6,093 bases of DNA from Dehalococcoidia bacterium (lineage in GTDB: Bacteria; Chloroflexota; Dehalococcoidia; Dehalococcoidales; Fen-1064). Shown here piece by piece: positions 1 to 5,727 of this stretch. Under the pieces are notes generated by a model, which saw only the letters and a program-made list of their open reading frames with translations, had not been told where the DNA came from and did not search any database. Numbering within the stretch: position 1 is the stretch's first letter; each line of letters starts with the position of its first letter. A program made the position numbers and the translations under genes. The stretch lies in assembly GCA_011192055.1 (NCBI GenBank), contig DUES01000080.1, positions 1 to 6,093 on the forward strand, read 5' to 3'.

Positions 1-378
1 GATATCTACGAAGCATTCCTGGAAGGACGGCCACAGGCTGAGGTCTACCGGCAGACCATCCGCGGTCTGAATAACATTGTGACTATTACCGGAGATTCAA
101 AGACAGTCTCTTTTCCCGTTGAGCAGAGATTTATGTTCGGTTTCATCGATGGAAATCACCGGCCCGACTACGTTCTCAATGATTTCGGCGTTATCTGGCC
201 AAATCTCGTTTCGGGTGGAATCCTCGGGTTTCACGACTATAATTCCGGACTGCCGGAAGTGACGTACTGCATAGATAGAATAATAAAAGAACATACCGAC
301 GAAATAGGCGAAGTCTGTGAGATAACGTCACATCACATAGTCCTGCTGGTCAAGAAAAAGAACAGTGGTACTGATTAG
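1..378 (+). CDS. Class I SAM-dependent methyltransferase, Methyltransf_24-like (3' part only)
   Basis: Frame 1 is open from the first base to TAG at 376-378, giving the last 125 residues; the start is left of the window. Seen: a GDS (residues 31-33 of the fragment), then FIDGNH (48-53), then WPNLVSGGILGFHDY (66-80). This order (acidic motif after a GDS strand, FIDGxH, then a 'pGGilxxHDY' strand) is typical of the Methyltransf_24 group of Rossmann-fold methyltransferases, which includes macrocin-O-methyltransferase-like and many sugar or small-molecule O-methyltransferases. The SAM-binding glycine motif would lie upstream and cannot be checked. The substrate is unknown. A GTG at 79 could be taken as a start, but it would cut the fold in half and the frame is open and family-like before it, so it is not the real start. 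The 3' end overlaps the stop of the convergent radical SAM gene by three bases. Confidence 0.82.
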   Translation, partial: DIYEAFLEGRPQAEVYRQTIRGLNNIVTITGDSKTVSFPVEQRFMFGFIDGNHRPDYVLNDFGVIWPNLVSGGILGFHDYNSGLPEVTYCIDRIIKEHTDEIGEVCEITSHHIVLLVKKKNSGTD

Positions 379-1220
379 AGGCTATCGGAAACACACCGGC
401 GGCAGACCTCGAAATTACCGAACACACCCCGGCTTACGTCCGAGCGCAGTTGCCGGTACTCCGCAGAGTTCCAGATTGATTCCAGCGAACTCTCCTTCAC
501 ATTCCCCAGTACGGTATAACCCGCCCAGTCTTTGCAGCAGGCTACCACCGAACCGTCGGTAAGTATGTACGTTCGATAGTCTACATGAAAGCAGCCCATT
601 TTACGGGCATCCCCGTATGCGGGCAGCCTGCCCTCGCCACCACGGCCGTCGCAGGGTATCACGTCCACTATGTCAACAAGGCCTTCCCAGAATTTCCGAA
701 ATTCCGGCACCTCAGCCTCGTTTTCCGGGGTCATTGTCAGAACAACCCTTGTCCCGACCTTTGCCGGGTGTTTTTTAAGGCGCTCTAGAAAAGCCATCAC
801 ATTAGCTATTACACGTTCATAGACAAGTCCGCGCCGGTGCTGCTCATAGACGCTCTTAGATACCCCGTCAATTGAAAAATGCACCTCTCGTACATTATTC
901 CTGAGGAGCATCTCGCCTGTACGGTCATCAAGCAGGGAACCATTGGTATAAATGTGGACAGCAGTTCCGGGTAAAATCTGTTTAATATATGCCAGGGCAT
1001 CCTCGAGGTAGTGTGAAGCAAGCGGCTCACCATTGATAAACGGGTGGAATTCCTCCACACCCCTGTTCCGGCAATCATCAACTATGTGACGGAACAGCTC
1101 CCACGGCATATCCATCGGGCGTTCGGTAATTTTCTTATTGGGACAGAATATGCAGTCTGCAGGGCATCTAAGGGTTGTTTCAACCAGGATACTGCGTGGA
1201 AAATCACTTCGCTGTTTCAT
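375..1220 (-). CDS. Radical SAM protein with C-terminal SPASM-type cluster domain
   Basis: 281 residues. The radical SAM core is clear: CPADCIFC gives the C-x3-C-x2-C ligands of the SAM-binding [4Fe-4S] cluster (C19, C23, C26), followed by NGEP (63-66, the usual GGEP SAM-amine motif with Asn first), YTNGSLL (91-97) and SIDG (116-119). The tail holds further cysteines C210, C228, C229, C273 and C276 around a 'TDGSVVACC..LGNV...SLESIWNS' pattern, which is the SPASM/twitch auxiliary-cluster signature; the short C-terminal CxxC suggests one auxiliary cluster. SPASM proteins modify peptides, proteins or sugars by radical chemistry; no substrate can be read here. The ATG at 1218-1220 is the only usual start between an in-frame stop (TAA, 1242-1244) and C19, although its ribosome site is weak (CCGGAT directly before ATG). 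It lies 58 bases downstream of rpiB on the same strand, so it is probably the third gene of the tkt operon. Its end overlaps the convergent methyltransferase stop. Confidence 0.9.
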   Translation of the reverse strand: MKQRSDFPRSILVETTLRCPADCIFCPNKKITERPMDMPWELFRHIVDDCRNRGVEEFHPFINGEPLASHYLEDALAYIKQILPGTAVHIYTNGSLLDDRTGEMLLRNNVREVHFSIDGVSKSVYEQHRRGLVYERVIANVMAFLERLKKHPAKVGTRVVLTMTPENEAEVPEFRKFWEGLVDIVDVIPCDGRGGEGRLPAYGDARKMGCFHVDYRTYILTDGSVVACCKDWAGYTVLGNVKESSLESIWNSAEYRQLRSDVSRGVFGNFEVCRRCVSDSL

Positions 1221-1278
1221 ATCCGGCGTCCGGTTCGCACTTTATTTACCTGCTTAAATCTATCCTGCGGACAGAACT

Positions 1279-1740
1279 CTACCTCTCCGTTGCCTGCCGC
1301 TCTATTTCGAGAACCTTGTTCAGACGACGTTGATGGCGTTCTTCCGCCGAAAAACCGGCTTCAATGAATGATACGACCAACTCCGTTGCTATTTCGATAC
1401 CAACAATACGTGCACCAAGACAGAGTACATTCATATCGTCATGCTCCACGCCCTGGTGGGCGGAATAGGTATCATGGCAGATACCGGCACGAATTCCGGT
1501 TACCTTGTTGGCTGCGATGCAGGCACCAACCCCGCTGCCGCAGATGATGATACCTTTTTCCACATCTCCGGAAATAACCGCACTGGTTACCGGCATCACG
1601 AAGTCCGGATAGTCATCATCCGCATTGAAAGAAGACGCTCCCATGTCAACGACATCATACGCATCTTTCAGCCGGATTACCAACTGCTGTTTCAGGTCAA
1701 ATCCGCCGTGGTCGGCACCTATGGCAACACGCAGTTTCAT
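1279..1740 (-). CDS. rpiB: Ribose-5-phosphate isomerase B
   Basis: 153 residues, close to the roughly 149 of E. coli RpiB. It interconverts ribose 5-phosphate and ribulose 5-phosphate in the cytoplasmic non-oxidative pentose phosphate pathway. Seen: [10 protein letters not shown] near the N-terminus (D10-H11, the phosphate/substrate pocket), [10 protein letters not shown] with C67 at the place of the E. coli catalytic Cys66, [12 protein letters not shown] (75-86), HDDMN with H100 at the place of the ring-opening His99, and RHQRR (135-139) supplying phosphate-binding arginines. Cys67 marks it as the bacterial E. coli-type RpiB rather than a LacA/LacB galactose-6-phosphate isomerase subunit, though LacA/B are relatives. 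The start is firm: ATG overlaps the tkt stop as ATGA, and a GGAGG (complement of 1749-1753) sits 8 bases before it, inside the end of tkt. This points to translational coupling with transketolase, which uses its product. Confidence 0.96.
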   Translation of the reverse strand: MKLRVAIGADHGGFDLKQQLVIRLKDAYDVVDMGASSFNADDDYPDFVMPVTSAVISGDVEKGIIICGSGVGACIAANKVTGIRAGICHDTYSAHQGVEHDDMNVLCLGARIVGIEIATELVVSFIEAGFSAEERHQRRLNKVLEIERQATER

Positions 1741-3758
1741 TCCTTCTTCCTCCCGATAAGTCTGAGGGCTTCATCGACTACATGTGAAGCAGTCAGGCCG
1801 AGTTTCTCATAAATTACGTCCGCCGGAGCTGAAGCCCCGAAACGGTCAATACCGATAACTATACCATTCAGTCCAACGTACCGTTCCCATCCAAACGTGC
1901 TTGCCGCCTCGACAGCTATCCGTGCAGTTATATCAGGAGGTAATACGGAATTACGGTAGTCCTCCGGCTGACGGTCAAACAGCTCCCAGGACGGCAAAGA
2001 GACCACGCGTACCGCAATACCTTTATTATCCTGTAGCAACATGCCTGCTTCGAGGACAATATGGACTTCTGAGCCGGTGCCGATAAGGATTACTTCCGGC
2101 TTACCCGACGATTCCCAGAGAGTATAACCGCCACGCTGCAGTCCTTTCGCCGGAGCAAGGGTGGTCTGGTCCAGTAGCGGCAGCTTCTGCCTGCTGAATA
2201 CGAGGGCAGTGGGTCCGTGGCTGCGCTCCATGCCTGCTTTCCATGCCTCAAGGGTCTCGTAAGCATCAGCGGGCCGTATCGTCACGAGACCGGGTACTGT
2301 CCGCAGGCCGGCAAGCTGTTCAACAGGCTGGTGAGTGGGTCCGTCCTCCCCGAGACCAATCGAGTCGTGGGTAAAGATATATATCACCCGGATACCCATC
2401 ATTGCAGCCAGTCTTACCGATGGTCTCATGTAGTCATAGAAGATGAGGAATGTTCCAGTATAAGGAATAATGCCCCCGTGCAGTGCCATACCGCTGCTTA
2501 CGGCCGCCATAGCATGTTCCCTGATACCGAAGTGCATATTATGACCGGCGTAATTATCAGGTCCGAAGTCGCCACGGTCTTTAAGGTTCGTCTTGTTTGA
2601 CGGGGCCAGGTCAGCAGACCCGCCCGTAAAGGAGTGTACTGCCTCAGCAATCGCATTCATTATCCGCCCTGATGCCTCGCGGGTAGCTACCGGTTTCTCA
2701 TCGTCGGCGAAGATATCTGCCAGGGTTTTGTCCCATCCTTCGGTCAGTCCCCCGGCCAGGTCCTGTTCCATTTGCCGTGCAAGTTCGGGATAAGCCTGAC
2801 GATAGGCTGCCAGTCCTGATTCCCAGTCCTGCTGCCACCGGCTGCCCCGTTCTCCGGCCTGCCGGAAGTGTTCCAGTACTTCCTCCGGCACCGTAAAGGG
2901 CTCGTCATACAACCACCCCAGGTTCTCTTTGGTACGTTGTGCTTCCTCGGGACCGAGTGGCTCGCCATGGGATGCGGCTGTCCCCGCCTTGTTCGGGCTG
3001 CCGTATCCGATAACCGTACGGCAGATAATCAGGCTGGGCCGTGTCTCTTCTGCCTGTGCCGTACGTATTGCATTATCAATATCCGTTAAATCCGAGCCAT
3101 CGACCGGCCCCACAACGTGCCAGCCATAAGCCTCAAACCGTTGGGCTACATTCTCGGTAAATGTAATGTCGGTATTACCCTCTATAGATATATCATTATC
3201 ATCATACAGGTAGATGAGCTTGCCAAGGCGCAGTGTTCCGGCCAGTGACGCAGCCTCCGATGCAACACCTTCCATAAGGTCACCATCGGAAACAATTGCG
3301 TACGTATAGTGGTTAATAATCTCGTGACCCGGTTGATTGTAATGTGCCGCCAGCCAGCGTTCTGCAATTGCCATACCCACGCCATTGGCAAATCCCTGTC
3401 CCAGTGGTCCGGTGGTTGTCTCGACTCCCGGGGTAACGCCATATTCAATATGCCCCGGAGTCCTGCTTTCCCACTGTCTGAACTGCTCCACTTCCTCCAG
3501 GGATAAATCGTATCCCGTCAGGTAAAGGAGGGCATAAAGCATTGCGGAGGCATGACCACAGGAAAGCACAAAACGGTCACGGTCTACCCAGTGCGGGTTG
3601 GCGGGATTATGTTTCAGGAAGTGGTCCCAGAGAGCATAGGTCAGTGGAGCTGCCCCCAGAGGTGCTCCCGGATGACCGGATTTTGCTTTCTCGATGGCAT
3701 CTACCGCCAGAAAGCGAATTGTGTTAATACATATCTCGTCAATCCCAGGTGGCTTCAT
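1737..3758 (-). CDS. tkt: Transketolase, thiamine-diphosphate dependent
   Basis: 673 residues, full length against about 663 in E. coli. It moves two-carbon ketol units between pentose, tetrose and hexose phosphates. Domains: ThDP-binding Pyrophosphate domain about 1-330, Pyr domain about 355-525, C-terminal domain about 540-673. Visible active-site residues by comparison with E. coli TktA: H29 in SGHPGAP, H69, H103 in PGHIEYG, GPLGQG (117-122), metal-binding SDGD (D158) with N188 in DDNDIS, H264, catalytic E414 in GIREHAM, H464 in [17 protein letters not shown] with H476, and R523 in SRQ. The usual GDG motif reads SDGD, a mild variant that keeps the metal-binding Asp. The ATG start has a GGGAG Shine-Dalgarno (complement of 3766-3770) 7 bases away. 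It is the first gene of the operon with rpiB, which overlaps it by ATGA. A near-consensus promoter lies about 100 bases upstream. Confidence 0.98.
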   Translation of the reverse strand: MKPPGIDEICINTIRFLAVDAIEKAKSGHPGAPLGAAPLTYALWDHFLKHNPANPHWVDRDRFVLSCGHASAMLYALLYLTGYDLSLEEVEQFRQWESRTPGHIEYGVTPGVETTTGPLGQGFANGVGMAIAERWLAAHYNQPGHEIINHYTYAIVSDGDLMEGVASEAASLAGTLRLGKLIYLYDDNDISIEGNTDITFTENVAQRFEAYGWHVVGPVDGSDLTDIDNAIRTAQAEETRPSLIICRTVIGYGSPNKAGTAASHGEPLGPEEAQRTKENLGWLYDEPFTVPEEVLEHFRQAGERGSRWQQDWESGLAAYRQAYPELARQMEQDLAGGLTEGWDKTLADIFADDEKPVATREASGRIMNAIAEAVHSFTGGSADLAPSNKTNLKDRGDFGPDNYAGHNMHFGIREHAMAAVSSGMALHGGIIPYTGTFLIFYDYMRPSVRLAAMMGIRVIYIFTHDSIGLGEDGPTHQPVEQLAGLRTVPGLVTIRPADAYETLEAWKAGMERSHGPTALVFSRQKLPLLDQTTLAPAKGLQRGGYTLWESSGKPEVILIGTGSEVHIVLEAGMLLQDNKGIAVRVVSLPSWELFDRQPEDYRNSVLPPDITARIAVEAASTFGWERYVGLNGIVIGIDRFGASAPADVIYEKLGLTASHVVDEALRLIGRKKE
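1741..1753 (-). promoter_or_regulatory. rpiB ribosome binding site inside the end of tkt
   Basis: On the minus strand GGAGG followed by 8 bases (AAGAAGGA) precedes the rpiB ATG. It lies within the last codons of tkt, so ribosomes finishing tkt stop one base from where rpiB starts. This decides the rpiB start and supports translational coupling. Confidence 0.8.
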
Positions 3759-3789
3759 TTAATATCTCCCATCTGTCAATATCATGCCC

Positions 3790-3837
3790 TCTCCAGGGTA
3801 TAGCTACCCAATTAATACCTGAACATACCACAGGTAT
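3790..3837 (-). promoter_or_regulatory. tkt leader with inverted repeats
   Basis: The predicted leader holds two perfect inverted repeats: ATACCTG (3815-3821) with CAGGTAT (3831-3837), 7 pairs around 9 bases, and GGGTA with TACCC (3797-3810), 5 pairs around TAGC. In the RNA a third small hairpin, CCCT-GGAG-AGGG (complement of 3788-3799), competes with the second. The first repeat could be a protein operator just downstream of the start site or an RNA hairpin. No known riboswitch class was recognised. Confidence 0.4.
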
Positions 3838-3858
3838 CTTCCACCACGAGGTGCTTCT

Positions 3859-3887
3859 ATTCTACAGCAGTATCACTTCACTGTCAC
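3859..3887 (-). promoter_or_regulatory. Predicted sigma70 promoter of the tkt-rpiB-radical SAM operon
   Basis: Minus strand: GTGACA (complement of 3882-3887; five of six matches to TTGACA), a 17-base spacer, and TAGAAT (complement of 3859-3864; five of six matches to TATAAT). Transcription would begin near 3852 and leave a leader of about 93 bases before the tkt ATG. Spacing and both hexamers are near ideal. This is prediction from sequence only. Confidence 0.6.
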
Positions 3888-3907
3888 CCGCAGAACCGGG
3901 ATGACAG
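3881..3907. promoter_or_regulatory. Imperfect palindrome over the tkt -35 box (possible operator or hairpin)
   Basis: CTGTCACCCG (3881-3890) is matched by CGGG-A-TGACAG (3897-3907): ten pairs with one bulged A, around a 6-base middle (cagaac). It covers the predicted -35 hexamer of the tkt promoter, so a bound repressor would block it. It could instead be a degenerate copy of a dispersed palindromic repeat of the 'GTCA..CCCGG' kind; a genome-wide copy count would separate the two. Confidence 0.45.
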
Positions 3908-3957
3908 ACCCTGAGTAGCTGTTTTTACGTGTGGAACGGAACTAAGGTACTACTTAC

Positions 3958-3987
3958 TTGCACAGTCATTACCGTTTGGCATAGCAT
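3958..3987 (+). promoter_or_regulatory. Weak candidate promoter for the two-domain methyltransferase
   Basis: TTGCAC (3958-3963) and TAGCAT (3982-3987) are 18 bases apart, each only a partial match to the sigma70 boxes. A good lone -10 (TATGAT, 4006-4011) also exists but has no matching -35 box. One of these probably drives the gene starting at 4038, since its upstream neighbour is divergent. Confidence 0.25.
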
Positions 3988-4037
3988 GGAGACACTGAAT
4001 GGCCTTATGATTTCAGAAATATCGGACGGTGCACATA

Positions 4038-5276
4038 ATGGGTACAAAAAAAGAAGCCCGGACAACTGATAATGATGTATATTTTAAGAAGCTGTTACCG
4101 CTTCGTATCGCCGGGCATAATCTTAATTTTCGAGTTTCCCAGGACCTGTTCAGCAGCCACCAGGTAGATTCAGGTACCCGCTTTCTCCTCAAGACCATCA
4201 TCGCGAACGATTACGGGCCGCTTCGGAAGGTACTTGACCTCGGGTGCGGGTATGGGCCAATCGGTCTTTCCCTGAACAAGGCCTACGCCGACAGTTCCGT
4301 TCACATGGTGGACAGGGATGCCCTGGCTGTCGAATATACGCGCCGGAACACCGAATTGAACGGGTTATGTAATACAAGCACATACGGCAGTCTCGATTAT
4401 GACAATGTCAGCACGACTGATTTCGACCTCATAGCATGCAATATTCCGGGGAAAGCCGGAGAATCCGTAATATCGCATCTGTTAATGGGTGCTGCCGACT
4501 ACCTGGTGCCGGACGGGATGGTAGCCATAGTTGTTGTCAGTGCCCTGGAAACAATGGTAGAAAAACTCCTTGCCACTACACCGGGCATAAATATCATCTT
4601 CCGCGGAAATCACTCAGGCCATGCCGTTTACCACTACCGGTTCACAAAGAAGAAAACGGCTGGAAGCATAACTGCTGCAAGTGCCCTTGAAAGTGGCGTT
4701 TATGACCGGACTCGGGCGACTTTTTCCTTCCGTGGCCTGGAATATGCCATGAGAACAGCGTGGGGTCTGCCTGATTTCGATTCCCGCAGCTACCGCACGG
4801 GACTACTCCTGGAAGGAATTCAGGAATCCCGAAACAAGGATATAAACCGTGCCCTGGTCTTCAATCCCGGACAGGGGCATGCACCGGTTGTACTTGCCGG
4901 CCTGCTGAAACCCGACCATATTACCCTGGTAGACAGGGACCTTCTCAGCCTGCGCTACTCGGAAACGAACCTGACCCTTAATAACTACCCGGCCGGACAG
5001 GTAACAACCTCACACCAGGCGGGAATTATGCTTGAGGGTGATGAACAGGCTGACATTATTATCGGTACTCTACGGGAAGATGAAGGTACCCGGGCACTTA
5101 CATTAACGGTTGGACAGGCTACAGAACAGCTTTCACCCGGAGGATTACTCCTGCTGTCAGGTGGCTCAACTGCTGTTACCCGTTTAACTGACGTCATACA
5201 AACCGGAAAACAATACGTAATCCAGGGCCGTAGACGAAAGAAAGGGTATAGTCTTCTCGCCCTGAAACTCAGATAA
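4038..5276 (+). CDS. Two-domain RsmC/MTS-type SAM methyltransferase
   Basis: 412 residues from ATG 4038. The first half (about 1-205) is a complete 'methyltransferase small' (MTS) domain like RsmC/RlmG and the short Gram-positive YbxB: DVYFKK near the start, FSSHQVDSGT (38-47), motif I DLGCGYGPIG (67-76), acidic VDRD (91-94), and NIPGKAG (135-141) where rRNA guanine-N2 methyltransferases have NPPF/Y. The second half (about 225-412) repeats the fold in decayed form: FNPGQGHAP (276-283) for motif I, VDRD (298-301), IIGTLRED (341-348) for motif IV, and SPGGLLLLSGG near the end. So the likely catalytic half is N-terminal and the C-terminal half may be structural or RNA binding. By family the likely target is rRNA guanine N2, but the changed motif IV makes that uncertain. 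An in-frame GTG at 4029 would add three residues; ATG is preferred because GGACGG lies 8 bases before it. It appears monocistronic. Confidence 0.88.
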   Translation: MGTKKEARTTDNDVYFKKLLPLRIAGHNLNFRVSQDLFSSHQVDSGTRFLLKTIIANDYGPLRKVLDLGCGYGPIGLSLNKAYADSSVHMVDRDALAVEYTRRNTELNGLCNTSTYGSLDYDNVSTTDFDLIACNIPGKAGESVISHLLMGAADYLVPDGMVAIVVVSALETMVEKLLATTPGINIIFRGNHSGHAVYHYRFTKKKTAGSITAASALESGVYDRTRATFSFRGLEYAMRTAWGLPDFDSRSYRTGLLLEGIQESRNKDINRALVFNPGQGHAPVVLAGLLKPDHITLVDRDLLSLRYSETNLTLNNYPAGQVTTSHQAGIMLEGDEQADIIIGTLREDEGTRALTLTVGQATEQLSPGGLLLLSGGSTAVTRLTDVIQTGKQYVIQGRRRKKGYSLLALKLR

Positions 5277-5427
5277 GTATATCCGACGGTTATAGGCAGC
5301 CGGCTCATGTCACCATCAGCTTCATAAGAATCCCCTTACAGGTCATAGCCTGAAATCCGGCACTCAACACAAAGGCATTGTTCAACTGGTCATATTTTTA
5401 CAGCTCTTAAATAGTCCATCGAGAGTA
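5277..5427. other. Intergenic stretch without a recognised feature
   Basis: Between the methyltransferase stop and the next promoter. It has a perfect 8-base palindrome AGCCGGCT (5298-5305) and a short CAGG/CCTG inverted repeat near 5340-5353, neither followed by a T-run, so no convincing terminator for the upstream gene is visible. On the minus strand a GGGG followed by a seven-codon frame (5325 back to 5305) exists but is too short to call. Confidence 0.5.
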
Positions 5428-5456
5428 TTGACAGTTGCGCAGGTTAGGGCTACAGT
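5428..5456 (+). promoter_or_regulatory. Strong predicted sigma70 promoter for the secreted repeat protein
   Basis: A perfect TTGACA (5428-5433), a 17-base spacer and TACAGT (5451-5456, four of six matches to TATAAT). Transcription would start near 5463, which leaves a leader of about 265 bases before the ATG at 5728, unusually long for a gene with its own good ribosome site. Confidence 0.6.
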
Positions 5457-5528
5457 CTGATGGCTTGAGACATGCTGTGACATTTTTCTGATACGTGACC
5501 CTGGTGGCGGTATGGTTACTGGGTGATT

Positions 5529-5660
5529 ATGTCAAGGGTATCGGATTTACCTCTGCTCAGGGGTAACCGGTGCCCTTATTTTTGGGGTACCGACTGTGTA
5601 GAGGAGGTGATGTTACATCAGAATAGTAGTGGCTGTCTCCAGACTGTGCAGTACACTTGA
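5529..5660 (+). CDS. Possible 43-residue small ORF in the leader
   Basis: ATG at 5529-5531 opens a frame of 43 codons ending in TGA at 5658-5660. A GTG two codons earlier (5523) could also start it. GGGTGAT lies just before the ATG as a poor Shine-Dalgarno. The product has three cysteines (residues 15, 23 and 35), no signal peptide and no recognised family. Inside the frame, AGGAGGTGAT (5602-5611) matches ten bases of the 16S rRNA tail complement, ending on an in-frame ATG (5610) only two bases from the GGAGG. It may be a leader peptide whose translation affects the hairpins it overlaps, or chance. Low confidence. Confidence 0.22.
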   Translation: MSRVSDLPLLRGNRCPYFWGTDCVEEVMLHQNSSGCLQTVQYT

Positions 5661-5714
5661 AATACCTGATACTGCGGATGCAGAGGAGTACGGCAACACG
5701 GAATGTAACCTGAA

Positions 5715-5727
5715 AAGGAGTATGAAA
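5715..5727 (+). promoter_or_regulatory. Ribosome binding site that decides the start at 5728
   Basis: AAGGAG at 5715-5720. An ATG at 5722 is only one base away, too close, while the in-frame ATG at 5728 has an ideal 7-base spacing, so the latter is chosen. Confidence 0.75.

Larger units (their letters stand above)
5463..5727 (+). promoter_or_regulatory. Long structured 5' leader with alternative hairpins
   Basis: Several pairings can be drawn. TGACAT (5478-5483) pairs with ATGTCA (5529-5534), closing a 57-base domain. TTACCTCT (5547-5554) pairs with AGGGGTAA (5559-5566) around GCTC, 8 pairs with one G-U. CGGTGCCC (5568-5575) pairs with GGGTACCG (5585-5592), 8 pairs with one G-U, around a T-rich loop. 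A competing, weaker hairpin pairs AGGGGTA (5559-5565) with TGCCCTT (5571-5577) and runs directly into ATTTTT, terminator-like. The first two 8-bp stems can coexist and both exclude the terminator-like one, which is the logic of an attenuator. No consensus of cobalamin, TPP, SAM or cyclic-di-GMP riboswitches was recognised. Function is inferred. Confidence 0.4.

Noticed and set aside
1044..1367. 107-codon plus-strand frame across the radical SAM/rpiB junction
   Set aside because: Antisense to the radical SAM gene start and the rpiB end, with no family resemblance.
1441..1812. 123-codon plus-strand frame opposite rpiB and the tkt end
   Set aside because: It lies wholly antisense to conserved coding sequence of rpiB and tkt, has no recognisable domain, and its openness follows from the codon bias of the real genes.
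2217..2600. 127-codon plus-strand frame inside tkt
   Set aside because: Antisense to the highly conserved transketolase Pyr domain; shadow frame.
3775..3780. TTGACA on the minus strand just before the tkt ribosome site
   Set aside because: A transcript from it would start after the tkt start codon and no -10 box follows at the right spacing; the promoter at 3859-3887 fits better.
4985..5308. 107-codon minus-strand frame opposite the end of the two-domain methyltransferase
   Set aside because: Antisense to a region where the plus-strand frame shows methyltransferase-like motifs; low-complexity Ser/Pro/Val composition and no domain.
5305..5325. Minus-strand seven-codon frame (six residues and a stop) preceded by GGGG
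   Set aside because: Too short to support, and no promoter on that strand was found.
5463..5727. Known riboswitch classes in the leader (cobalamin, TPP, SAM, cyclic-di-GMP)
   Set aside because: None of their conserved core strings were recognised by eye; only unclassified hairpins are supported.
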